A DNA stretch of 64,000 nucleotides, from positions 558,001 through 622,000 of the forward strand of contig CM066291.1 in the NCBI GenBank assembly GCA_033816765.1. Reading direction: 5' to 3'. Made by a program: the position numbers and the translations under genes. Within the stretch, counting starts at the first letter, position 1, and the number at the start of each line of letters is the position of its first letter. This document shows positions 42,240 through 52,300 of this stretch, piece by piece. The notes below the pieces were generated by a model. It saw only the letters and a list, made by a program, of their open reading frames with translations, searched no databases and was not told the DNA's origin. Origin of the DNA: Nothopassalora personata (Eukaryota; Ascomycota; Dothideomycetes; Mycosphaerellales; Mycosphaerellaceae).

Positions 42240-43371
42240 TCACTCCGCCTCCTCCTCATGCAGCACGCTCTTAGCCGCGTGCAGCTGCCGAATCAAAGCG
42301 CGGTCGGTCGCGATGTATTGATATGCAGTGAACGTCTTCACGAGACATGCATCCCCGGCAACGTCCTCAAACCCATACCCAGCCACTTTCCCTCCTTCCT
42401 CTCAAAGTTGTAAACATTCAGCAAAGGCCTCCCTACTCACTCAGGAAGACCTCTTGACTCTGCATTCACAAGCACCACAGCTTTCGCGGCCTCCAGCGCA
42501 ACTGTTGTTACCTCGAGGATCCTTGTACCATAGCTCGGATTGGCGATGGTCAGTTGTTACTGATACATCGAGATATCACTTATACTCATGGCTTCGAGCG
42601 GTTTCTGAGGTCCAACTTGGACCTCTGTGGGGTTCTCAAAGTAAAGGTCGGTTGGGTATATAGTCGGAACAGATGGGGTTGTCGATGGCATCGATGCCGG
42701 ACGGACGATTGGTCCGAGGTGTTTGGCTGTTGCGGCATCGTCTACTTGGCCAGTCTCCCATTGCTCGGGTTTGTACATGCTATCTCTCCGTCAAGGGAGA
42801 GTGATGAGTCGCTTCGGCGCCTCGGCGGGGTGCCCTCCAGGTAGATCGAAGTTACCAGTGACCGAATTGGGAAGATGTGCTTCAGCTTATGACACGGAAT
42901 ATGTTGCGAGACCTGCTGAGGAAGTGCTCGCAGCTCAATCGCAATCATCAGCAGGAAGCGTTCAACAGCGTGAGATGTTTGGGGAGATACGGCGGGAAGT
43001 ATGAGTGTTGCGGGCTGTTATGTTGTGGGGTTCTAATTGTGGGGCTTTTCCGCGAATTGGATGGGGAGTTGGGGGAAATGGAGGAAACGATGCGGGAGAG
43101 AGCTTGAGATGGAGCTTGAGATGGAGCTTGAGTCGTGTCTTGGCCAAGTTGACGTGATCTAGACGTTTGATTCCACGAGTTCGATGGAGAGATTTGAGCG
43201 GGAAAGGATTGTTGTGTGAGGGGGGGGGGGGGGGGGGGGGGGGGCGTCCTGGCTGGGGAGGAGGATATCTTGATTCTGGTGCAGTTGAGTAGAGAGTTGC
43301 ATCGAATGATCGTGGGGAGTTTGTTCAGGACTGTGAAGGGTGAAAATGCCCGTTTGATCGGTGATTGCACC
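42240..43371 (-). pseudogene. Hypothetical protein gene with an in-frame stop and a polyproline run
   Basis: From the left: the minus-strand exon KVAGYGFEDVAGDACLVKTF through LIRQLHAAKSVLHEEEAE ends at TGA 42240-42242. It can join by a short intron (donor GTGAGT near 42460) to a frame reading QLTIANPSYGTRILEVTTVA and on. That frame is continuous with the MYKPEQWETGQVDDAATAK block (ATG 42778) except for one TAA near 42557, where CAA would fit. Further right, a Ser/Pro-rich frame (42948-43371) contains eight prolines encoded by a 25-nt G/C run and may be its 5' part. I do not recognise the family. Either a pseudogene or a gene with an extra intron. Confidence 0.4.
43220..43244. repeat. 25-nt G homopolymer
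   Basis: Uninterrupted G run on the plus strand, inside a minus-strand Pro-rich frame. Confidence 0.9.
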
Positions 43372-43585
43372 TCTCCGCTTTTAGTTTGAACAGATGAGTG
43401 TCTGACTGCGCACGTACAATGGTAGTTCCCAGACTCGTGCGATGACGCTTTCCTTGAGTTTTTGGAATCACTATCACCGTGATTGAGCCATCGTGCGCCC
43501 TCGCTAGCCCCTTAACCAGATGGTGCTTAAGCACGGCTGAATGTGTAGCAGAAATTTGTGAACATAGAGTACCTCATCATCACAC

Positions 43586-44985
43586 TCATATCCTCTCCGC
43601 CTCAAGAATGGGCCTCGCCTCCTCACTTCTCCACCAACTAACCCCTTCCTTGCCCGGAAACTCATACCGAGCCATACTATCCGCCTTCATCTCGACAGAA
43701 TATCCAGCATCCATCGGCGTCGTATAGTATCCATCCTGAATCACAGCTGGGTGAAGGAAATGCTCATGTAAATGATCCACATACTCCAGCACACTCAACT
43801 TTCCACTAACGACAACATAGTCAATCGTGCTGAGATGCTGTGTATACTCGGGCAATCCCACACCTCCAGAGTGCGGTACAATCGGAACGCCATGTTTCTT
43901 CGCGGTGAGTAGGACGGCGAGAACTTCGTTGACACCTCCCATCCGGCATGCGTCGATTTGACACACGTCGATAGCGCCTTGTTGGATGAGTTGCTTGAAG
44001 ATGACGCGGTTCTGGCACATTTCTCCAGTTGCGACACCGATGTGCAGTGGCTTGAGGGCATCTCGTATCGCCTTGTGTCCAAAGACGTCATCCGGCGATG
44101 TCGGCTCCTCGATGAACCACGGCTTGAATTCAGCGAGCTCTTTCATGTACTCGATTGCTTCCGGAACGCTCCAGACTTGATTTGCATCAACCATCAAGAC
44201 ATTACCCTTATCGTATCCGATCACGTCACGGGCTATTCGAAGACGCTGCTTATCTTGTTCTAGGGATGTGCCGACTTTGAGCATGAAGTGACGGTAGCCT
44301 TGGCTGACAGTTTCCTGTAAAAGAGACTTCATCTTATCCTCGCCGTAGCCTAGCCAGCCAGCGGAAGTGGTGTAGGCGGGTACTGCGCGGTGCTCGAGAG
44401 CTTCCTGGAGACGTTGTTGTTTGGTGGGCTCTTGCTCTTTCAGCAGCTGGACTGCTTCTTGGGGTGTGATGGCGTCGGTGATGTAGCGGAAGTCGATGCA
44501 TCTGACGACCTCTTCGGGCGTCATGTCTGCTACTATTCGCCAGACTGGCTTGCTCAGGACTTTGGCCCAGAGGTCCCATATGCCGTTGACTAGTGCACCA
44601 AGTGCTAGGTGGATCACACCTTTCTCGGGCCCGATCCAGCGAAGGTGGGAGTCTGAAACGAGATATCGCCATGTCTTGCCCCAGTCCGCAACGAATGAAC
44701 CCAATGTCTTGCCTTTCACACGCTCGCCGAGAAGTGCAATGGCCTGACAGACGAGCTCGTTGCCGCGGCCAATGGTGAAGGTCATGCCATGGCCCTCGTG
44801 GTCGGAATCGGTGTGGAGGATGCAGTAGGCGGCGGAATAGTCACCAGCAGCATTCATAGCATCGCTGCCAGTCTTGTCGAGGGATGTCTAGGAGTTTGTC
44901 AGTCGCATGATTGAGCTGGTGGTGGGACGCTTGGCGTACTGGAAACCTGACGTCTCTTGGTTGTTATATCTGTGATTGTGACCAT
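43586..44985 (-). CDS. L-fuconate dehydratase (enolase superfamily)
   Basis: Main exon 44887-43586, plus a short first exon 44985-44947 (MVTITDITTKRRQ), gives 446 aa. The main exon has the enolase-superfamily layout. An N-terminal capping domain (TSLDKTGSDAMN, GHGMTFTIGRGNEL) is followed by the barrel with a catalytic-Lys strand (HFMLKVG), metal ligands in VLMVDANQVW, WFIEEPTSPDD and GVATGEMCQNR, and a His in VPHSGGVGL. This matches fungal and human ENOSF1-type L-fuconate dehydratases, which convert L-fuconate to 2-keto-3-deoxy-L-fuconate in fucose (or related sugar-acid) catabolism. Exon 1 is odd: the conserved DVRFP just before TSLDK exists in the DNA, but in a frame shifted by one base relative to the ATG. 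An alternative donor (CAG/GTTTCC) restores frame without it. Confidence 0.87.
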
Positions 44986-45239
44986 GTCATCGATGCTCTA
45001 CGTTAAGCTTCTTTCTCTCTCGTGCGGACGATCGACAGGTACAGGTCACGTCAAGCTGTCACTGGGAGGACTTCATCCGGCCGATTTAGCCGTTTGCTTG
45101 AGGGGCGAGTGCCATGAATGGGGCCTCAGTCTCCAATATCATGCACACCATTGCAGTAAGCTGTTGCGAGCTGCATCAGGACATGTAAGTGATAGCATGT
45201 GCGGAACGTGGAGTCGCTAGCCAGACGATCGCCGAGCAT
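44986..45239. other. Promoter-side flank of the L-fuconate dehydratase gene
   Basis: About 250 bp of normal composition before the AT-rich tract begins; nothing recognisable. Confidence 0.4.
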
Positions 45240-46647
45240 CGACAGTGGCCTAGGCTTACAAAACCGGCAAATACCCGCATTCAAAATTCGCAATCCTTAA
45301 TCCTCATTATTATAGACTCGCTATTTGTCTTATAGACTCGCTATTTGTCTAACAGCACACTCGCTATATTGCTTTATACAATACCACGTCTAGCGATCGA
45401 TCTAGAGCCCTTTCGCATCGATATCGAGCTATAGACTACCGCTAAATTTATATAGGCAGCTATTCGAGACAACCTCTTTAATCTCTACGGTGTTCGAATT
45501 AGCGAACGGACCCTCCGCTAGCGACTCGTAGAGTAGCGAGGGACTCGCGAGGATAATTAGGCTTATAATTAGGCTCGCTAGGCCGAGCTACGCTAGCGAG
45601 TCGAGGAACTATTCTAGAAATATAGCCTCGACGATAGCGAGTCTTATGCTATCCTCCGCCTCGATAGATTCGACCTTACCCTTCGCTAGTATTAAGAGCT
45701 ACGAAGAGGTATTAGATTAAAGCGTAGTCTTAGTAAAGAATAAGCTCTAGCTATAGAGCCTAAGATATAGCGAGTCCTTTAGGAAGTTATAAGTAGTAGC
45801 TATTAGTAAGACTAAGGCTATCGTAAGCTAGTAAGAGAGCTACGTAAGAGTTATTATATTATTAGACGGTAGGATAGACTCGGTATCTATAGACTCGTAG
45901 ACTAGACTCGCTAACTTTATTAGCGACCGTATTAGGACACTCGCTCGTACGATTAACCCTGTCCCTTTTGTCTCTCGTAATCCTATAATGCGAGACCCTA
46001 TAACACCGCGGCATACGAGGCTAAAAGTAGAAGGTCCTAACGATGTCTAGTTAATCGATACCTTTCTAAAATACGAGCGCTTTAAGATATAGATCTACGC
46101 TTATATTAACATCTACTCTCGGCGGGTTATCTAGTACTATATAGGGCCTATAGCGAAGACGAAGTTCTCTATATTTACTTAATACGTTAGAGTAATACAT
46201 TACGGTAGTAGGGTACTAAATCGCGTACGATCTAATTAGGGCGTTAAGACGCCTATACTAGCCGATGCCTATCTACGAGTCCGAGAGCGACTCGCTAGTA
46301 ATCTACTTACGTTCGATAAGGCCTTCTAGTACACCTTAAGTAAGGGCAATTAAACTATCAAATACTAGTAGGGCGAGGGTACTAAGGCTACATTCAATCG
46401 CTAGAGAGACCTCTTTAATTAGTATATTATAATAGGACTCTTTAAGGAAGCATTAGCCGTAGATAGGATAGCATTCGCTACTATCTATATTCTAATCCTT
46501 CGAAGTGTTATATTATCGTTCGTTAACGAGTAGAACCGCTATCGTATCCGTCGTTATAACCTATAATCGTATATAAACGGCATACCGGATATCCTATATA
46601 ACTACCTAGAGTTAAAAGGAGCACGACTATATAGGCATCTACTTAAC
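45240..46647. repeat. TA-rich, RIP-like decayed repeat
   Basis: About 1.4 kb packed with TA dinucleotides and words such as CTCGCTA, CTATAG and TATAGACTCGCTA, with very few CA or TG pairs and no open frame on either strand. This is the pattern left by repeat-induced point mutation (C to T in CpA) in filamentous ascomycetes. The same texture resumes at 54029 after the intact retrotransposon, so this was one older repeat later split by the insertion. Confidence 0.75.
46643..46647. other. Target-site duplication, left copy (TTAAC)
   Basis: TTAAC immediately precedes the 5' LTR and is repeated at 54024-54028 immediately after the 3' LTR. Five bp is normal for Ty3/gypsy integration. Confidence 0.9.
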
Positions 46648-46799
46648 TGTCACGAAGCGACACCAGGCACATGTGAATGGACCCTGCAGTGAAAGATCGG
46701 CCCGGAACAACGTTGTTCCGGCGCATTTAAATAGCTCGCGCATCTCGCGCTCTTCTTCGTAGACTCGTATTGCAACTCGTCTACCACCTACCCGTCACA
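46648..46799 (+). repeat. 5' LTR (152 bp)
   Basis: TGTCACG...CGTCACA. It includes a 20-bp perfect palindrome at 46702-46721 (half-site CCGGAACAAC), a TATA-like TTTAAATA at 46726-46733, and about 35 nt further a likely RNA start near 46767. Confidence 0.95.
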
Positions 46800-46812
46800 T
46801 TTTGCAATACCT
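46800..46812 (+). other. Primer-binding region, probably self-primed
   Basis: The sequence right after the LTR contains TTGCAATAC (46802-46810). It is not the TGG... expected for a tRNA primer, but it is the exact reverse complement of GTATTGCAA at 46767-46775, which would be the 5' end of the element's RNA. This fits Tf1/sushi-type self-priming. Confidence 0.6.
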
Positions 46813-47002
46813 ACCCCAATCAACCAACTGAATAGCCTACAGCGATCTTGTATCGCGTAGAAGACCCGAACAGACTGACCGACTGACCGACTGACTGAAA
46901 GGTGTGCAACAGTCGCACATTTTTCTTCTCGACACGACATACAGGATCGCAAACAGCACTGTATTGACAGCAGACAAGTCACCAGAGGTACAACACCCTG
47001 GT

Positions 47003-49282
47003 ATGAGCGAATTGACCAGACAGACAGTAATCGACCGAGCCCGAGAAGAATCGCGCGCCGCAATCGCCTCGAACAAGATACAAACGGCACTTAGCAAACA
47101 CAACTACAGGAGCGACAGCGACAGCGACTTCTCACCTGAAGAGACATCTACACCCCGACCCGATATGGACGAGGCCGAACGCGACCGTAGTCGCAGTCGT
47201 AGCCGCGAACGCGACCGATTACTAGCAAAGCCCGAGACACGAGGTTCAGGCTTCTTTGGCCCACAACCACCTTCCTCTAGCATCCATCAACCATTCTCAC
47301 GACCTAACAAGTCACAGCCTCCGAGTCGCTTACGAGAGGACCTCGGACTGCATAAAGGCATGCAGCCCACCGTCGAGACAGAAGATGAGAGTTTCAAGTT
47401 CACAAGAAAGGAAGATCACAACGCGAAGGTTAGGGTACCACCTCCAGGGATTGTCAGTGCTCAGAGGTTGGAGCTCCAGAAAGCAGACTTCGCAGCACGA
47501 ATGAACGAGCTAGGAATGAAAGCCACACCAGCTCAACCGGACCACGCTTCCCAATCACAGACTCAGCCTGGCGAGCCAGTCGCTAAGCGCAGATCCCGGT
47601 TCGATGATGAGGACGAAGAGATTGCGACTCCGACCAGCCCGGTGGATCATAGGAGACGTGAGGATGAGCCAGCCGATGCTGGCCTGGATCTCACGCAGTT
47701 CTACGGAGAGGATGACAACCCTAAGGACCCCGACTTCCAGGTCGCCAACCCTGAGGAGTTGACAGCGAAGGTGACGTCCTCCTCAGGCAAGTGGTTCAAG
47801 AGATTAAAAGCTGTTCAGCGTGCGCTCACACTCGCACCTAACTGGGAGAAGCACTTTGATGAAGAAGCTGAGAAGATCGAAGAGCTAGAAGCAGAAGTGG
47901 AGAGGCTCGAAGCACGAGCAGACGGATACAAGACTGAACGAGATACTGCTCGAGAAGAGGCCGACCTAGCACAGGCCGACATCGAGAAGCTACGCAACGA
48001 CCTCACTACTCTCCGTAACGAGCTGAGCCGGACCAAGCGCCAGGTGACAATCGCACAGACTGCTGAGGGCACAGGTAACGGCGACCTGCTCGAACAGCTC
48101 CGACAGGCTAAGGAAGACTTGGCCTCAGCTGAAGACGACATCACCAAGTTCCAGCAAGCTAGAAAGGAGGATCGTGCACGCATTCAGCAACTTGAACAGG
48201 AAGCAGCGATGCCACGACCACAGACACGCCAGTCCCGATTTGACGCTGATGCACGCGACTTCGTCCCTAACGACAACAGATTCACACCAGGACCACAAGG
48301 TCAAGGAACCAACGGACGATTCGAAACACCCGGCGCCGGGACTACCACCACGAATGGCGGATTCTTCAACACCCGCATCAAGGACCCAGAGGTCTTCAAG
48401 GGAGACCGCAGCAAGTACGAGCGCTTCAAGACTGTGGCTCGGGCAAAGCTGAACCAAGCCTATGTGAAGCAAGGTGCCAGCTATGAAGACATGATCGAAT
48501 TTATGCTAGGCGTGACTGAAGAACTGCCATTCGACAGCATCCTGGCTATGAAGGACACCTGGACTTCCATAGATGACCTGTGGGAGCAGTTCGATGCTGA
48601 ATTCGGTGAAGCGGACGCGCAGTTCACTGCCCAAGGTCAGCTGGAGACCTTGAGACAGGGAACCATGACCTTCGCGGAAGTGTCGACGAAGTACCGCACC
48701 CTCTGTGCAAAGGCCAAGGTCCAACCTAAGGCCTCGGTCCTGTACACGAAGCTGGCTAAGAGATGGGCTGAGACTCTTGCCCGCGATCGGACTGACCCCG
48801 ATTTCAACCACTTCTGCCAAATTGCACGCGGCATCGAGCAGAGCTGGAATGTTGGCAAGGAAGTTAGCGCCGCTTACAACCATGGCGGCGGAGGCAACAA
48901 AGACAAGGATAAGGACGGCAACGCAGATTCCGGTAGCAGTTCGACTCGTGGCCGTGGCAGCACCCGAGGTCGTGGTGGAGGCCGCGGAGGCAGGGCACTA
49001 GCTGTCCGCCAAATCCCTCGCAAGTACGACCGTCCGTACTGCAGCTCAGCGGACAAGGACCGTTACATTCGTGAGAACCGTTGCTTCAAGTGTCACGAGC
49101 TCGGCCACCGAGGCGAGGACGCCGCCTGCATCCTCAACTCCAAGGCACGCGGTCGGTACGAATATGCTGATGTGCCCCGCGAGATTCGACTAAACGCAAT
49201 GGATACCGAGCCAGCGCAGATTGAGGCAGCACCTGTGGCCGGACTCCTCACTGAGAAGGCACACAACGAGGAGGGAAACTAA
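47003..49282 (+). CDS. gag: Retrotransposon Gag
   Basis: First ATG in frame at 47003 gives 759 aa; the frame is open from 46904. The N-terminal third is charged and carries an Arg/Ser run (RSRSRSRERDR). A long heptad-like coiled coil follows (nt about 47850-48220: EEAEKIEELEAEVERLEARA and on), then the capsid-type retrotransposon gag region (DPEVFKGDRSKYERFKTVAR, LAMKDTWTSIDDLWEQFDAE). It ends in an Arg/Gly-rich stretch and a zinc knuckle CFKCHELGHRGEDAAC with spacing CX2CX4HX6C instead of the usual X4. Gag packages the RNA in cytoplasmic particles. The frame ends in AAC-TAA, where the last codons form a slippery heptamer leading into pol. Confidence 0.92.
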   Translation: MSELTRQTVIDRAREESRAAIASNKIQTALSKHNYRSDSDSDFSPEETSTPRPDMDEAERDRSRSRSRERDRLLAKPETRGSGFFGPQPPSSSIHQPFSRPNKSQPPSRLREDLGLHKGMQPTVETEDESFKFTRKEDHNAKVRVPPPGIVSAQRLELQKADFAARMNELGMKATPAQPDHASQSQTQPGEPVAKRRSRFDDEDEEIATPTSPVDHRRREDEPADAGLDLTQFYGEDDNPKDPDFQVANPEELTAKVTSSSGKWFKRLKAVQRALTLAPNWEKHFDEEAEKIEELEAEVERLEARADGYKTERDTAREEADLAQADIEKLRNDLTTLRNELSRTKRQVTIAQTAEGTGNGDLLEQLRQAKEDLASAEDDITKFQQARKEDRARIQQLEQEAAMPRPQTRQSRFDADARDFVPNDNRFTPGPQGQGTNGRFETPGAGTTTTNGGFFNTRIKDPEVFKGDRSKYERFKTVARAKLNQAYVKQGASYEDMIEFMLGVTEELPFDSILAMKDTWTSIDDLWEQFDAEFGEADAQFTAQGQLETLRQGTMTFAEVSTKYRTLCAKAKVQPKASVLYTKLAKRWAETLARDRTDPDFNHFCQIARGIEQSWNVGKEVSAAYNHGGGGNKDKDKDGNADSGSSSTRGRGSTRGRGGGRGGRALAVRQIPRKYDRPYCSSADKDRYIRENRCFKCHELGHRGEDAACILNSKARGRYEYADVPREIRLNAMDTEPAQIEAAPVAGLLTEKAHNEEGN

Positions 49283-49310
49283 AGGGCTCGTCGAAAGTCG
49301 CCGTCGAGCC
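49273..49310 (+). promoter_or_regulatory. Programmed -1 ribosomal frameshift site between gag and pol
   Basis: The heptamer G-GGA-AAC (49273-49279) is in the gag frame and is followed directly by the gag stop TAA. After a 5-nt spacer comes a perfect 6-bp stem GGCTCG/CGAGCC (49285-49290 and 49305-49310). Pol lies in the -1 frame and is open from 49255, so the overlap is just 28 nt and contains the heptamer. Confidence 0.8.
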
Positions 49311-52300
49311 AAGACCTGACAGAAGAACCACGATTGAAGAAATAGATGATGATGACATGAGCATTGCCAGTGACAGCCCAAGCGATGGAAGTGTCCTTGA
49401 GGAGATCGTATCACCCCCAGCATCGAATACACCTAATACCCCAGTATCCGCACCACACCACGATATCCGCTACACGATCCCTCGACACGACCGAAAGAAA
49501 GAGATGGAGCAAGAGAAGGAAGAATTCCTGTGCTCCATGAGTGAGACAGCACACACCGAAGAACACCTCAGTTGTGCCGAGCAAGCAGGCGGTATACAAA
49601 GCACTATTGTAGAACCGAAGCAAGGCAAGCACTGGGTTCTGTCGGCTGATGTACATACTCCTCATCGCAATGTAAAAGCAAAGTCACTTGGCGACACTGG
49701 TGGTTCATCTATCTTCATACATCACGGTTTCTGTCGCGCAAACAAAATCCCACTTATACCGCTAGCACGAGCTAGACGGTTGAGACTAGCAGATGGTGCC
49801 CTATCGCACCTCACCCATATGGCCATGGTCAACTTCACTATTGGCAACCATACGGAGCAGCAAATGGCATACGTCACCGACTTGGACACCTATGACATGG
49901 TCCTAGGAATGTCGTGGTGGGAAGAACATAATCCTACACCAGACTTCAAGAACCGTACCCTGACTTTCGATAAGCCTGAGTGCTTCCACAATCACTGCAG
50001 TGATGGACGACCTTGCATGATCGCTGTGGATAGCAGAGGAGAGACCAGTGTGCGTCCAAAGGCACAGACTTCTACCAGCACCGAAGAGATCTGCATGGTC
50101 AGCGCAGAATACTTCCACCGCATGAGCAAGCGCAAGGATCATGAGATCTATGCCCTCTGGCCAGAAGATTTCGACCCTGGAAGAGACGAAGAGTTCCTCA
50201 ACGCCATGTCACCTGAAGACGTTGAGCGATTCCTCGAGCGATCCGAAGCAGTGGACCCGAAGACTAAGTTGCCACGACGCCTGTGGCATAAGGAGAAAGC
50301 ATTCCGCCATAAATCTGAATGGGTGCTACCTGAACACTCGTCGGCAGACCACGCCATCAACTTGAAAGAAGGAGCGAAGCTGCCTTACCACAAGGGTTAT
50401 GCTATGAATTCCCAACAACTAGCCGTGACCAAGAAGTTCGTCGACGAAGGCATGGCGACAGGACTCCTTGAGAAGTCCTTCGCGGACGGATGCTCACCCC
50501 TTCTGATTGTCAAGAAGCCCGGAGGTGGGCTGCGGGTCTGTGTCGACTACCGCGCGCTTAATGCGCTGACAATTAAGGACCGATACCCTATTCCGCTGAT
50601 TCGCGAGACCCTAGACCGCCTATGCAAGGCCAAATGGTTCACGAAGTTGGACATCGTGGCTGCATTCAACAACATGCGAATTCGAAAAGGTGACGAATAC
50701 CTAACGTCCTTCATCACCCGGTATGGTCTATACCAGTTTCGAGCAATGCCCTTCGGTCTGTGCAATGGCCCAAGTAGCTGGCAACGGAAAATCAACGAGA
50801 TTCTGCGCGAATTCCTGGATCTATTCTGCACTGTTTACCTGGATGATATCCTGATCTACACGGATGGTAACGAAGAGGACCATTACAAGCACGTCGAACT
50901 AGTTCTGGACAAGCTAATGGAAGCCGGCCTTCCTGTGGACATTGAGAAGTCCGAATTCGCAGTCAAGCGCGTGAAGTACCTAGGTCTCATCCTCACGACT
51001 GAAGGCATCGAGATGGACCCAGCTAAGGTAGATGCGATAGCCAACTGGGATACGCCACGTAACGCCAAAGACGTGTTGGCGTTCCTAGGCTTCGCAGGCT
51101 TTTACAGAAGATTCGTAGAAGCATTCTCCCGCGTGGTATCACCCATGGTGGAGCTCACGAAGAAAGACGTCAAGTTCGAATGGTCAGAAGCATGTCAAAA
51201 GGCATTCGAGACGCTGAAAGACAGATTCACGTCGGCAAAAGGCCGTGTGCTTGCCCACTTCAATCCGGACTATGAGACCATCGTCGAAACCGATGCCTCA
51301 GATTGGGTCACAGCAGGAGTGCTATCGCAGCGCCAACCGGACGGTCTCGTACGCCCAGTAGCGTACTTCTCCAAGAAGATGAACGTGCACGAATGCAACT
51401 ACGACATCTATGACAAGGAGTTGCTTGCCATCATTAAGTGCTTTGAAGAATGGCAGTATGAGCTAATCGGGCAAGGCACGGATGAAGCCCCCATTCGTGT
51501 GCTCTCGGACCACCGGAACCTGGAATGGTTTATGACTACCAAGCAACTGAACCGGCGACAGGCACGTTGGGCGGAATTCTTGGCTCAGTTCAACTTCAAG
51601 ATCACGTACCGGCCTGGGCGACAGGGTACCAAGCCTGACAGCCTGACCCGGAGATCGCAGGACATCCCACAAGGTGTAGAGGACCCGAGAATGCAACATC
51701 AGCACCAAGTAGTGCTCAAGCCAGAGATGCTTGACATCGCCAACTTCGCAATGCATCTTGCTAAGGCTGAAGAGGACGACGAAGGTCAGCTATACGCGAT
51801 GACCCGAGCACGAGCACGACAAGAAGCAGCAGAAGAAGAGCAGCTCAACGAGGAAGGGGAGGAAGAAACACCTACAGCAGAGCCCACACCAGCAGTAGAA
51901 CCCGCAGCGCCAGCGCCAGGACAAGAGCCCGCACCCGCCGAAGCAGACCCTGAACACCAAGACGAAGGAGAAGACCTCGTCGAACTCATTGATGAAGCGT
52001 ACGCAGACCCATCAATTGCAACTCGTATAAGACGACTGCAAGCCGACCTAGCAGCGCGACGCTCATCCGAGTTCCTGCAGAAGCAGAAGATAGCGGCGAC
52101 GGATTGCCTTATTCACAACGACCAGTTGTTCGTGAATGGAAGATTGTACGTGCCCATGTACAAGAACCTGCGGACAAAGGTCATTCGAGCCCATCATGAC
52201 ACCGCAATAGCAGGGCACCAAGGAGCAGCACGCACATTCGACTTGATCCAGCGCCATAGCATGTATTGGCCGCTGATGCAAGGCGACGTAGCACGGTACG

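Noticed and set aside
45240..46647. CRISPR-like array suggested by recurring CTCGCTA words
   Set aside because: Spacing is irregular, the organism is a eukaryote, and the words reflect RIP-like composition rather than repeats with spacers.
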